This document shows positions 26,526-35,305 of a stretch of DNA of 64,000 nucleotides, piece by piece. Source of the DNA: Methylophaga sp. GTDB lineage: Bacteria; Pseudomonadota; Gammaproteobacteria; Nitrosococcales; Methylophagaceae. A model generated the notes under the pieces. That model ran no database searches and was not told the origin of the DNA. It saw only the letters and a program-made list of their open reading frames with translations. Position numbers and translations under genes: made by a program. How positions within the stretch are numbered: the first letter of the stretch is position 1; each line of letters opens with the position of its first letter. The stretch covers positions 1 through 64,000 of the forward strand of contig DRHW01000002.1 in NCBI GenBank assembly GCA_011053005.1, in the 5' to 3' direction.

Positions 26526-28169
26526 ATGCGTTTCTTATCGTCAACACCTGCTGGAAAAAGACATTGTCTAGAAAACATCTTGTTTTGTCTTTGCCTGTTA
26601 TTGTTACCTTTAACGGCTTTCTCTCAGCAAATATTCGAAGGTAAATGGTATCAAGTCGATTCGACATGGAAATTTCCTGAAATTGTTACAAAGCAGATTG
26701 ATGTTCCAGTAATCACTGGCGGGAGTTTTGTATTTAAAGCCCGTTTTGATGTTTTAGAGAGCCATCAACCACAGGTAATTGATTTTAAAAATGCGAGCGT
26801 TCTTGGTTATTTTCATCACTACATTATGGACAGTTCAGGAAAACTCGTTGCTGAATTTGATGGTGGAATTCAATCAAAGACTGCGTCCCCATTTTTTATG
26901 CGGCATGGGCGTGAATTTGAGTTACCTCCAGGTAATTATCAGTTAACTACGCTATTAACGTCACCTTACTTTATTGCTGAGCCTCAGCCGTATTGGGATT
27001 CATTAAGCCATTACCGACAAGCGATTAAATGGGGTAATTTCATAGGCCTTGTGAGTATCGGTATATTATTCAGCTTGGGTGTCTACTATGTTATTTTAGC
27101 TTTTGTAAGAAAGCGAACAACAGAAATAATGTACACCATCTTTATCATGTTGAATGTTGTTTTCAGTGGCACAAGCATGTTGATTACACCAGATTTATTC
27201 AGTCTTCACTGGTTCTACTTAGCTGGCGCCCCTCTGCTACTGAGTAATATTGCTTACGTGATATTTGCCAAAAATTTATTACAAATACGATTAAGCACAC
27301 ATCCTAAACTATATCGTTCAGCACAACTTGTTCTCATAATACTTGGCGTTTTATTACTGATTGGCTTGTTTAACAACCATTGGATTTTAGAATCTGCTAG
27401 GTTCGGGGTGGGCTTGATGATGAGTTATTCCTTAATTGCCGCCGTGTACAGAGCGTATGAAGGCTCTAAGGTTGCCTGTTTCTATTTAGTTGCTATCGTT
27501 ACTTTTTTTGTCATTGGATCCATCGCCATATCGAGCAGTGATTTAGAGGGTATTTATACGATCTATGTCGAGCATATTGGCTTATTAGCAGTAACGGCAG
27601 AAGTGTTGTTAATCGGTTTGGTATTAGGTTATCAATTTGCTCAAATTTACCAAGAAAAAGAACATAACTTGCGTATGGTTGAGCATAGTTTACAAATTGC
27701 TCAACATGACTCACTCACCGGCATGCCCAATCGTTATGCATTGGATATTGCACTGGAAAAACTTGATAAGAATGCCATGTTGATCGTTTTAGATATGGAT
27801 AACTTAAAAATGTATAACGATTTATTTGGCCACAAAAAAGGCGATGAAATGTTACAAATGTTTGCCCAGGTGATGTCTACAAAGCTTGGTAGTTATGGTG
27901 TATTGCATCGAATGGGAGGTGATGAGTTTGTTGTGACCAGCGATGAGGCCAGTTTTGTTGAACATATAAAAAATTCAATTTCAGAAACAATCGACGCTAT
28001 GCGAAAGAGTGGATTTGAAGATGCTGGAGTTAGTTTTGGCATCTCTTTCATGACAGAGACAGGAGATGCGGAGAAACTTATTTCACTGGCTGATGAAAGA
28101 ATGTATCAACACAAACGACGTGCTGATAACAAACTATATCGACATAAACGACGTGATGATAGTGTTTAA
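26526..28169 (+). CDS. Diguanylate cyclase with 7TM sensor region
   Basis: A 547-residue inner-membrane enzyme making cyclic di-GMP. A signal-like helix (about 17-33) is followed by a periplasmic domain of about 140 residues, then about seven transmembrane helices (about 175-380). This layout resembles 7TMR-DISM sensor proteins. The C-terminal GGDEF domain begins with DSLTGMPNRYALD at about 398 and has an intact RMGGDEFVV signature at about 463. It ends with a repeated basic tail (YQHKRRADNKLYRHKRRDD) in which a short unit is duplicated. The next gene starts 15 nt later and is probably co-transcribed. No EAL domain is present. The ligand sensed is unknown. Confidence 0.9.
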   Translation: MRFLSSTPAGKRHCLENILFCLCLLLLPLTAFSQQIFEGKWYQVDSTWKFPEIVTKQIDVPVITGGSFVFKARFDVLESHQPQVIDFKNASVLGYFHHYIMDSSGKLVAEFDGGIQSKTASPFFMRHGREFELPPGNYQLTTLLTSPYFIAEPQPYWDSLSHYRQAIKWGNFIGLVSIGILFSLGVYYVILAFVRKRTTEIMYTIFIMLNVVFSGTSMLITPDLFSLHWFYLAGAPLLLSNIAYVIFAKNLLQIRLSTHPKLYRSAQLVLIILGVLLLIGLFNNHWILESARFGVGLMMSYSLIAAVYRAYEGSKVACFYLVAIVTFFVIGSIAISSSDLEGIYTIYVEHIGLLAVTAEVLLIGLVLGYQFAQIYQEKEHNLRMVEHSLQIAQHDSLTGMPNRYALDIALEKLDKNAMLIVLDMDNLKMYNDLFGHKKGDEMLQMFAQVMSTKLGSYGVLHRMGGDEFVVTSDEASFVEHIKNSISETIDAMRKSGFEDAGVSFGISFMTETGDAEKLISLADERMYQHKRRADNKLYRHKRRDDSV

Positions 28170-28184
28170 TTAGAAAGGAGTTTT

Positions 28185-29315
28185 ATGCTGAAACTTATAT
28201 TTCCAGTATTACTTGCATTAATTCTACCACTCATTGCGAGTTGGTTTGCTTATCCAATAACACATCTTCCGCCAGAATTTGGCACCTTCCCACCTCAATA
28301 TGTTGCAGATGCTCCCGGTTTTAATTTAATTGTATTCTGTATTGTTGCCTTTGCCGAACTCGTTGTCGCGTCGATTTATCTATTTCCCAGCAAGTTTGGA
28401 TTTAAAAAGGTAACGCCTGCGCCTTCATCAATCCCCGTCGCTTTACCTGCATGGTTTTGGATTGGGCTACTGGTCACTTTATTTTTTTGGTGGCTAATGT
28501 GGACACGTGAAACGCCATTTGGCGATCTAGTTTATTATGCTTTTACGCCAATGTGGTGGGGCTTTATATTTGTTCTGGATGGTTTAGTGTATCGCTACTC
28601 ACACAGACAATCTTTATTTGCCACAAAACGTAAAACCTTTATTATCACTGCAGTGGTGTCTCTTGTTGGCTGGTATCTATTTGAATATTTTAACTATTTT
28701 GCTTTAGGTAATTGGTATTACCCAAATAGCACCATGCCTGAACTGTCTCATGAAGCCATTGTAGTCATTTTCTTATTAGCTTATACGACAGTTTGGCCAG
28801 CTATTTTCGAATGGTACACTTTACTTAATACCTGCCCTAATTTCGTAAGTCGTTACGCTCAAGGCACTAAAATTGCTCTCAACGGCAATTTATTAATTGC
28901 ACTTGGCTTGATTTTACTCACCCTAATGGTGTTTTGGCCTTACCCTTTATTTTGGGTGTTATGGATTGGCCCATTACTTGTGTTCGCTGGTGTCTTAATT
29001 CGTTTATCTATCTGGTCACCCTTCAGTGAAATCGCTCAAGGCAACTGGTCTCCTGCATTGCTGATGGCATTGTCTGCCATGATAAATGGTTTCTTTTGGG
29101 AGTTTTGGAACTACGGTAGTGCTCATCCTGTAACGCCCGTTACTAACCCTAACTACTGGGTTTACGATATTCCATACATCAACGTGATTCATATTTTCTC
29201 CGAGATGCCATTACTCGGCTATATGGGCTATATGCCTTTTGGCATACTCGCTTGGGTGATATTTATCTGGGCTGGCAAAGTATTTAAATTTGATACTGAA
29301 CTGCTGAATAAATAA
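28185..29315 (+). CDS. Polytopic membrane protein of unknown function
   Basis: A 376-residue very hydrophobic protein with about nine to ten predicted transmembrane helices, rich in Trp, Tyr and Phe (for example LFFWWLMWTRET, FTPMWWGFIFVLDGLVYRYSH and NGFFWEFWNYGS). It is not recognised as a named family. Conserved-looking polar points inside the membrane include the WEFWNYGSAHP and IFSEMPLLGYMGYMPFG segments. It starts 15 nt after the diguanylate cyclase with an AAAGGAG ribosome-binding site, so the two are likely one operon, and it could act with or downstream of that sensor. No enzymatic motif could be identified. Confidence 0.7.
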   Translation: MLKLIFPVLLALILPLIASWFAYPITHLPPEFGTFPPQYVADAPGFNLIVFCIVAFAELVVASIYLFPSKFGFKKVTPAPSSIPVALPAWFWIGLLVTLFFWWLMWTRETPFGDLVYYAFTPMWWGFIFVLDGLVYRYSHRQSLFATKRKTFIITAVVSLVGWYLFEYFNYFALGNWYYPNSTMPELSHEAIVVIFLLAYTTVWPAIFEWYTLLNTCPNFVSRYAQGTKIALNGNLLIALGLILLTLMVFWPYPLFWVLWIGPLLVFAGVLIRLSIWSPFSEIAQGNWSPALLMALSAMINGFFWEFWNYGSAHPVTPVTNPNYWVYDIPYINVIHIFSEMPLLGYMGYMPFGILAWVIFIWAGKVFKFDTELLNK

Positions 29316-29327
29316 ACGTTATAGGGA

Positions 29328-29357
29328 ATGGTGAGCCTACCATTGTCGGCTCACCAT
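29328..29357. terminator. Perfect inverted repeat between convergent genes
   Basis: ATGGTGAGCC and GGCTCACCAT form a perfect 10-bp stem with a 10-nt loop. It spans the last codons of the FadL-family gene and sits 13 nt after the preceding gene's stop. There is no T run, so it may be a Rho-assisted or mRNA-stabilising hairpin. Confidence 0.5.
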
Positions 29358-30584
29358 CATATGTAACCAGACTGCCTCATTTCTCAATTGAGCATTTTCA
29401 CCAAAAGGTAATTCAGGATTGGTGTAATTGACTTTCTTACCAACGTCATACTCAATACCTGCAAACACGGTCCATAGTGGACTATATTGATAGCCTGCAC
29501 CAAAAGTGAAGTGATGCTCAAAGATACCCGCTACCGTTAGGTTACTATGCTGAGCTGGTATTGGGTTTTTGCCATAATTGTAACCAGCATAAAGCGTTGT
29601 TTTGTCTGAGTAGTTATAGGCAATACCTGTTGCCAAAACCCATTGGTCGTCCCAATCCATCGTCGATGTGGACTCAATATTAGTTGCTAATGGATTATTT
29701 GGACTTTTTGCCGTTAACACCGTGTTTTTCATCGCATCTGACCAGTTAATCCAATTCAACTTCATGGCCAGTAACCATTTTTCATTCATTTGATAAGCAG
29801 CACCGACGGCTATTTCTCTAGGTAATGCTAATCCTTCTATGGTCACGTCTTTGTAGCTGACAATGCCGAGTCCTGCATCTGTGAGGTTGAGTTTTAACTT
29901 ACCGCCTGTGAGAGGTAACTCTGTTTTACTTGTATAGGTAGCCGCCAAGGTTAATTTAGGTGTGGCGCGATACTGTACGCCTAATTTAAAGCTGGTTTCT
30001 AAACTCGTCGCATCTTGAATATCAATGCCTGCAAATGAACCTTGAGACGTGTTAGGAAAAATCTTTTGTTCTGCAGCCGCATAAACCAAACCGAAACTGC
30101 CACCAACAGACCAATTGTCATTGACTTTACACCCCAGTCCAGAGGTTAGTTTAGCCACTGCAAACAAAGCTGAAAATTCATCTTTCGTCCCAAAAGCGGT
30201 GTTGACCTGTTCAAAAATGCCTCCAGAACCACCTTGAGCAAATAGACCTAATCCTGCTGTACAAGCGGTATTATCAATATGCTGGGCATAGCCCATTCCG
30301 CCTAAGCCGGTGTACAAATTAGTTGCATGATTATCATCATTCAATTGATCTTGGTGAGATAAATCAGTGATTCGTAATAAGGATCCATAGATATCATAAC
30401 GTTTGCTTGTAATTTGAGTGAGTCCTGCTGGATTAGTATTAAGTGCGCTAGTATCGCGAGCAACCGGAATATCGGCACCTGCCATTAACGTTGACTCAGC
30501 ACCGAAGCCAATTAAATTAATCCCGTTCGTCGCATAAGCTGTATTAGTAATAAAAACTAAGCAAAATAATAAACTTTTTTTCAA
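29337..30584 (-). CDS. FadL/OmpP1/TodX-family outer-membrane transporter
   Basis: A 14-stranded outer-membrane barrel of the FadL family, which lets hydrophobic molecules such as long-chain fatty acids or aromatics pass the outer membrane. The TTG at 30584 is preferred over an ATG 11 codons upstream, because GGAGAG lies 6 nt before it and it gives a clean signal peptide KKSLLFCLVFITNTAYA followed by TNGINLIGFGAES. The family's N-terminal hatch motif is seen as SALNTNPAGL. From this start it is 415 residues. The C-terminus ends in an aromatic residue (VSRQW), as barrel proteins do. No fatty-acid or hydrocarbon genes adjoin it. Confidence 0.88.
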   Translation of the reverse strand: MKKSLLFCLVFITNTAYATNGINLIGFGAESTLMAGADIPVARDTSALNTNPAGLTQITSKRYDIYGSLLRITDLSHQDQLNDDNHATNLYTGLGGMGYAQHIDNTACTAGLGLFAQGGSGGIFEQVNTAFGTKDEFSALFAVAKLTSGLGCKVNDNWSVGGSFGLVYAAAEQKIFPNTSQGSFAGIDIQDATSLETSFKLGVQYRATPKLTLAATYTSKTELPLTGGKLKLNLTDAGLGIVSYKDVTIEGLALPREIAVGAAYQMNEKWLLAMKLNWINWSDAMKNTVLTAKSPNNPLATNIESTSTMDWDDQWVLATGIAYNYSDKTTLYAGYNYGKNPIPAQHSNLTVAGIFEHHFTFGAGYQYSPLWTVFAGIEYDVGKKVNYTNPELPFGENAQLRNEAVWLHMMVSRQW

Positions 30585-30685
30585 AGTTGTCTCTCCAATA
30601 GTACATATTTGATGCATTCTGAGTCATCATTCCTCTATCCCTTATACGCGAACAAAGTTGAAAAAGGGACAAAATTTTCCAATTA

Positions 30686-30741
30686 CCATAAAAGATACAA
30701 TAAAAACAAACATGTACCAATAACTAGAACTGTTTGATTGA
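30686..30741. repeat. 56-bp direct repeat, left copy
   Basis: Matches 36752-36807 in the same orientation at 51 of 56 positions by hand alignment; the last 23 bases (from TAATAACTAGAACTG onward in the right copy) are nearly identical. The two copies bracket the ABC/TonB cassette. Confidence 0.85.
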
Positions 30742-30954
30742 AGAAAATCTAATGCTATGTGATACAAAACTTGAACTACATTTAATATCATCCTCAACGA
30801 CACCTTAGAGATCAAGCTAACTCGCTTAAAACAAGCACGGTTTTATCCTATCAATATCTTGGTTTTTGAGGGGCTCAGTCACATTTATGATTCATGAGAA
30901 ATAAAACCAATTGCTTGCCTTGTTGATTTTGCGTCTATTAAAATTTGGCCTAAG

Positions 30955-30979
30955 AATCAAGCTGCACGACCCCTTGATA
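30955..30979 (-). repeat. Degenerate RAYT-associated palindrome
   Basis: AATCAAGCTGCACGACCCCT followed by TGATA resembles the palindromic repeat found intact at 36811, 38382, 38899, 39299, 40050 and 41223, with changes in the centre. Confidence 0.45.
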
Positions 30980-31138
30980 TTACGACCATTGATATTATTT
31001 TGTAGCGTTTAACGCTAAAGCAAGTAATTGATAGCTATGTGAGTAGGATTTGAGCATTCGACTAAACTCCCCTTTTATAAACTCTTAAGTTAATTACACT
31101 TTTAGCTAGCATTTGGTAATTAATTTGCAACACATCAT

Positions 31139-31153
31139 TGATATAATATATCA
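31139..31153. promoter_or_regulatory. Fur-family (Zur-like) operator candidate
   Basis: TGATATAATATATCA is a perfect 7-1-7 palindrome located 33 nt before the ABC ATPase start. It differs from the gammaproteobacterial Zur core TGTTATAATATAACA at one position per arm and resembles the Fur 7-1-7 pattern. TATAAT inside could also be a -10 box, so binding would block transcription. Which regulator binds is inference. Confidence 0.5.
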
Positions 31154-31186
31154 TAGCAACATTCATCCTTAACTCAGTTGTTAAAC

Positions 31187-31888
31187 ATGTTACAAGTTCG
31201 CCAATTAAACAAACATTACGGCAATACCCATGCCGTAAACGATCTCAGCTTTTCTATTAAAAAAGGTGAAATATTATGTCTATTAGGGTCAAACGGTGCA
31301 GGTAAAACCACCACGCTAAATATACTGCTCGGTTTCATTCAAGCGAGTTCCGGTATGGCCGAACTCGATGGTTTAGACATGTATAAGCAAAAAGACTTAT
31401 GCCGTAAAGACTTAATGTACATTCCTGAAAACGTACACCTCTACCCTAGTTTTACCGCTATAGAGAATATTACTTATTTAGCTGAACTGTCTGGGCTTAC
31501 TCTAGCGCCTGAAGATATTAAATCCAGCTTAATTAGAACGGGCATTACCGAACAGCATATAAATAAAAAAGTCGGCGGTTTTTCAAAAGGTATGAGACAA
31601 AAAGTACTGATTGCCTTTTCTTTATTGAAGCATGCCAAGCTCGTATTGATGGATGAACCTACTTCAGGACTAGATCCCGTTGCAACTAATGAGTTTATCG
31701 ATGTTATCAATAATATTAAACAACGTGGAACGGCCGTCTTAATCGTCACACATGATCTGTTGTGTGCGCATGAGCTGGCCGATCAGATTGGCATCATGAA
31801 AGATGGCAACCTCACTGAGCTAATCGACAACAATAATCTTAGCTTGCCAGAGCTAACACAACATTATTTCAATCAATTTACCGCTTGA
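31187..31888 (+). CDS. ABC transporter ATP-binding protein
   Basis: This cytoplasmic ATPase of about 233 residues belongs to the ABC-2/NosF-like subclass and drives the two downstream membrane proteins. The Walker A is LLGSNGAGKTTTL, the signature is GGFSKGMRQKVLIA (a GFSKG variant common in ABC-2 systems), Walker B is LVLMDEPTSGLDP and the switch histidine is in VTHD. The start is ATG at 31187; a TTG three codons earlier is possible, and no strong ribosome-binding site is seen. The TonB-dependent receptor begins 16 nt later, so the ATPase is the first gene of a four-gene operon. The substrate is unknown. Confidence 0.9.
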   Translation: MLQVRQLNKHYGNTHAVNDLSFSIKKGEILCLLGSNGAGKTTTLNILLGFIQASSGMAELDGLDMYKQKDLCRKDLMYIPENVHLYPSFTAIENITYLAELSGLTLAPEDIKSSLIRTGITEQHINKKVGGFSKGMRQKVLIAFSLLKHAKLVLMDEPTSGLDPVATNEFIDVINNIKQRGTAVLIVTHDLLCAHELADQIGIMKDGNLTELIDNNNLSLPELTQHYFNQFTA

Positions 31889-31904
31889 ATTTAGGATTTT
31901 ATTC

Positions 31905-33878
31905 GTGAAAAAAACACTCACAGCAACATTAGTTGCTTCCGCCCTAGTGCCCACTATTGTATTCGCCGAAGAAAATGAATATAGATCAATGTCACCGATG
32001 ATTGTTGTCGGTGCAGCGCCAGAATACAATGAAATGAATCTAGCCGGTTCGGTTGATAGTATTTCTCGTGATGAGCTAGCTGTTAGCCACGTCAATAATA
32101 CAATGGAACTCTTTACTAAAATTCCGGGGGTTTACTTCGCGCGTTATAATCAAGGCATTATCAATACTGATATTGGTATTCGTGGTTTTGCAGCTGAAGG
32201 TTCATCTCCTCACGCTAAATTATTAATTGATGGTATTCCATCAAATCTCAGCAACGGTTATAGCGAACTTGATCAACTATTCCCTGGCAATATTCAAACT
32301 ATCGACGTATACAAAGGAAATAGTGATCCACGTTATGGTACGTTTAATGTTGCTGGTAACTACAATGTCACCACGCGTAATGATTTAGCACGTTCGGTTG
32401 AAGTTACGGCTGGCAGCTTCAACGCAAAAGAAGTACAAGCCTATGCCGGCGAACAAACAGGCAAACTAAGACACAACTATTTCTTTGGCTACCGTAATTC
32501 TGAAGGATATAGAGATAATTTCGAATTAGACAAACTTAGTGCTTCAGGCCGTTGGTTCTATGACTTTAACGATTCGACTTCATTAGGCTTCATCGCCCGC
32601 ATCGCAGACTACGATGCTGATGCGCCAGGTTATTTAACTCGAGAGCAAGCCAGAAATAAGCCAACGAGTTCAGCGGCTTATGCCAGCAAAGATGGCGGTG
32701 ATAAACAAAGCCAAGCCTATAGCGTTCACTTTGATCATGCCTTTAATGAAGATGTCGATTGGGCTTTAAAAACCTACTTCAACCACTACGAGCGCAGTCG
32801 TTGGGTTAGATATTCTGAAGTAGACTCATTACAAAACAGGTTTGATGACCAAGACCACTATGGGATGACATCGACTGTAAACTGGAGAGTCGCCCAAGAT
32901 TGGACTATTGATTGGGGCGTTAATATTGAGCAACAAGATGTCATCGAACAACGCTTTAGTACGGTTGATAATCAACGTCAACGCGACACACTGACTAGAA
33001 ACAATAATTTCGACATGCTTAATTACGGCTCTTACCTGCAAGTGTCTAACACACTGACTGATTGGTTTGAATGGAATGCAGCGATTCGCGCCGATCGTTT
33101 CAGTGGTGATGGAAAATTTGGTGTAACACCGACTGAAAATGAACTCTACGACTACGGCACGGTATTACAGCCAAAACTAAATATGTTCTTTTACCCTACA
33201 GATAATGTCACGGTATTTGCTAACTATGGTCGCAGCTTCCAACATCCAACGATGAGCAGTGCTTATGCCGATGGCAATACGTCTGCGCGTGATGTATCAC
33301 TTAACGATGGTTGGGAACTAGGCACTAAATGGTCGCCAGTTAACGCACTAGAACTTCGTATATCTTACTGGGAACAAAAAGCCAGTGACGAATTTATTGA
33401 TGTTGACGGCACGCCAAAAAATGTGGGCGAAACGCAAAGAAAAGGAACTGACTTCGGCTTTAACTGGAGTGTGAGTCAAGACTTCAATATATGGGGTAAC
33501 TTTACCACCGTTGATTCTGAAATACTTGATGAAGGTGCTAATAAAGGCAATCAATTACGCAGTATCCCTGAATATACCTCATCAGTGGGTATCAGCTACT
33601 TATTCACACCGGCATTGACGTGGCGAGTACATATGGATTCGCAAGCAGCTTCTTATACAAATGAAGCCAATGTAGGCGGTAAATACGGTGAATTTAATGT
33701 CGTTAACACCAGTCTAGATTATAAAACTAGCTGGGGTTCAATTAATGCTCAAGTCAATAACCTATTCGATGAATACTATGAATATGTATACGACTTCAGT
33801 AGTGATGCTTCAGACTTAATCTTTTCACCAGGTGATGGTGTGAATGCGTCAGTATCTGTCTCGTACACATTTAAGTAG
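31905..33878 (+). CDS. TonB-dependent outer-membrane receptor
   Basis: A 657-residue TonB-gated porin. A signal peptide MKKTLTATLVASALVPTIVFA is followed by a TonB-box-like stretch MSPMIVVGAA. The plug domain (about 45-160) includes the motif KIPGVYFARYNQG, then IGIRGFAAEG and LLIDGIPSN. The 22-strand barrel follows and ends VSVSYTFK. Such receptors bring metal chelates, cobalamin, sugars or peptides across the outer membrane. Lying between the ATPase and its permeases in one operon is unusual, since ABC-2 permeases mostly export. An operator of Zur/Fur type upstream suggests a metal-related ligand. No TonB/ExbBD genes are nearby, so it must use a distant TonB. Confidence 0.93.
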   Translation: MKKTLTATLVASALVPTIVFAEENEYRSMSPMIVVGAAPEYNEMNLAGSVDSISRDELAVSHVNNTMELFTKIPGVYFARYNQGIINTDIGIRGFAAEGSSPHAKLLIDGIPSNLSNGYSELDQLFPGNIQTIDVYKGNSDPRYGTFNVAGNYNVTTRNDLARSVEVTAGSFNAKEVQAYAGEQTGKLRHNYFFGYRNSEGYRDNFELDKLSASGRWFYDFNDSTSLGFIARIADYDADAPGYLTREQARNKPTSSAAYASKDGGDKQSQAYSVHFDHAFNEDVDWALKTYFNHYERSRWVRYSEVDSLQNRFDDQDHYGMTSTVNWRVAQDWTIDWGVNIEQQDVIEQRFSTVDNQRQRDTLTRNNNFDMLNYGSYLQVSNTLTDWFEWNAAIRADRFSGDGKFGVTPTENELYDYGTVLQPKLNMFFYPTDNVTVFANYGRSFQHPTMSSAYADGNTSARDVSLNDGWELGTKWSPVNALELRISYWEQKASDEFIDVDGTPKNVGETQRKGTDFGFNWSVSQDFNIWGNFTTVDSEILDEGANKGNQLRSIPEYTSSVGISYLFTPALTWRVHMDSQAASYTNEANVGGKYGEFNVVNTSLDYKTSWGSINAQVNNLFDEYYEYVYDFSSDASDLIFSPGDGVNASVSVSYTFK

Positions 33879-33889
33879 GTTTTTACTTA

Positions 33890-35305
33890 ATGATCCTATC
33901 CATAACGCGTCATGAGTTAGTCATGCAGTGGCGACATAAGACCCTCAAAGTCTTATCGCCGTTAATGCTAGTTTTGATTACCTTAATTGCAATCAGCCAC
34001 TGGCAGCAGCAGCAAGATTTCATTGCTGTTCAACAGAAATGGCAACAAACGAATGAGGAAGCATGGCAGGCTCAGCCTGATCGACATCCACATCGCTCCT
34101 CGCACTACGGCGCCATGGTATTTCGACAGGTATCCGCATTGAGTTTTCTTGATGCGGGCGTTAACCCTTATGTAGGTAATGTCTTATTCTTAGAAGCACA
34201 CAGACAAAATAGCAGCCAGTTTAAACAATATCCGATCAGTCATAGTTACATGCAAATGGGTTATTTATCTGGCTCATCATTAATTTTAATTGTATGGCCG
34301 CTGGTGTTAATTGCGCTTGCTTATAAAAGTATAAGTGGAGAGCGACAACAAGGCACATTGAGACAAATAACCTCGCTAGGCGTCAGTTACCGACAGATTC
34401 TGTTGGGAAAAACACTCGCTTATAGCATTATTTCATCTATTTTCCTCGTGCTGGTATTTCTCGTTGCCAGCCTCTTTTTACTACAAACAGAGTCGGGACT
34501 AGACATAGTCATCCGCTTTGGTTTGTTATTTATGTTGTACTGGTTTTATTGCATTATTTGGTCTGGGATGATTGTATTAATTTCTCTATTCTCCAGCGGC
34601 AACAATCAAAGTCTCTCAACCGCATTATTAATTTGGCTTTTAATGGTCGTGGTATTACCCAAGCTTGCCTATGGCGTTGCTCAATACCTTTACCCCACCC
34701 CAGATCAAGCTGTTTTTGATATACAAACTTCTGAAGCAATAGCAAAAGTCGGTGACTCGCATAACCCAGATGATCCTTACTTCAAAATCTTCCGTGACAA
34801 CACCCTGCTGAAATATGGTGTGAATAACGTTGAAGATCTACCTATTAGTTGGAAAGGTTTACTCATGCAGGAAGGCGAGCGAGTAACCAGTGAAGTGTTT
34901 GAGCAACAATACACCATAGTCCTTGAAAAACTAGATAAACAAAATGCATGGGTATCAAGTTGGTCAGTGCTATCGCCTTACCTCATCATCAGCAAATTAT
35001 CCGCCCAATTAAGTGGCACAAGCTACCAACAAGTAAAACGTTATGAAGAAGCGGCAGAAGCCTACCGCTATCAATTTATTCAATCGCTCAATGACTTACA
35101 CATTAATGAAGTTAAAGTTAAAGATAAAAAAGAACAGCGTATTAGCAAAGAGCACTGGTCTCATCTAAAAGGATTTGACTACCAGCCTCCTAAATTATCA
35201 CAGGACCTACATTCCGTACTGACATCAATGGGTTTATTCCTACTTTGGTGTATCGGCATCTTAATGAGTCTTTGTTTAATAAGACCTAAGGCCACCTCAT
35301 TATGA
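33890..35305 (+). CDS. ABC-2 permease with DUF3526-type architecture (first)
   Basis: A 471-residue inner-membrane protein. It has one helix near the N-terminus (about 21-40), a large extracytoplasmic domain (about 45-125), four or five helices (about 130-270) with the cytoplasmic coupling segment YKSISGERQQGTLRQITSLGVSYRQILLGK typical of ABC-2 permeases, a second soluble domain of about 150 residues, and a final helix. This long, split form matches the DUF3526 group. It starts 12 nt after the receptor gene and overlaps the next permease by 4 nt. With its sister it would form a heterodimeric channel for the upstream ATPase. Confidence 0.82.
   Translation: MILSITRHELVMQWRHKTLKVLSPLMLVLITLIAISHWQQQQDFIAVQQKWQQTNEEAWQAQPDRHPHRSSHYGAMVFRQVSALSFLDAGVNPYVGNVLFLEAHRQNSSQFKQYPISHSYMQMGYLSGSSLILIVWPLVLIALAYKSISGERQQGTLRQITSLGVSYRQILLGKTLAYSIISSIFLVLVFLVASLFLLQTESGLDIVIRFGLLFMLYWFYCIIWSGMIVLISLFSSGNNQSLSTALLIWLLMVVVLPKLAYGVAQYLYPTPDQAVFDIQTSEAIAKVGDSHNPDDPYFKIFRDNTLLKYGVNNVEDLPISWKGLLMQEGERVTSEVFEQQYTIVLEKLDKQNAWVSSWSVLSPYLIISKLSAQLSGTSYQQVKRYEEAAEAYRYQFIQSLNDLHINEVKVKDKKEQRISKEHWSHLKGFDYQPPKLSQDLHSVLTSMGLFLLWCIGILMSLCLIRPKATSL

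Larger units (their letters stand above)
30585..31186. other. Intergenic region carrying repeats and operator-like palindromes
   Basis: No gene is seen in these 600 bases. It contains one copy of a 56-bp direct repeat (30686-30741), a degenerate RAYT-associated palindrome (30955-30979), a perfect 7-1-7 palindrome TAGCGTTTAACGCTA (31003-31017) and a Fur/Zur-like palindrome just before the ABC cassette (31139-31153). Confidence 0.7.

Noticed and set aside
26393-26578. 61-codon minus-strand frame upstream of and overlapping the diguanylate cyclase start
   Set aside because: No ribosome-binding site, unlike-protein composition, and it overlaps the signal region of a well-supported gene.
30955-30979. 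Taking the degenerate palindrome as proof that a RAYT element once stood left of the ABC cassette
   Set aside because: Only the outer bases and part of the core agree, and no transposase remnant is present nearby.
30897-31005. Open stretch on the plus strand translating as PIACLVDFASIKIWPKNQ... in the gap before the ABC cassette
   Set aside because: No start codon, no recognisable family, and it runs through the degenerate palindromic repeat; probably chance.
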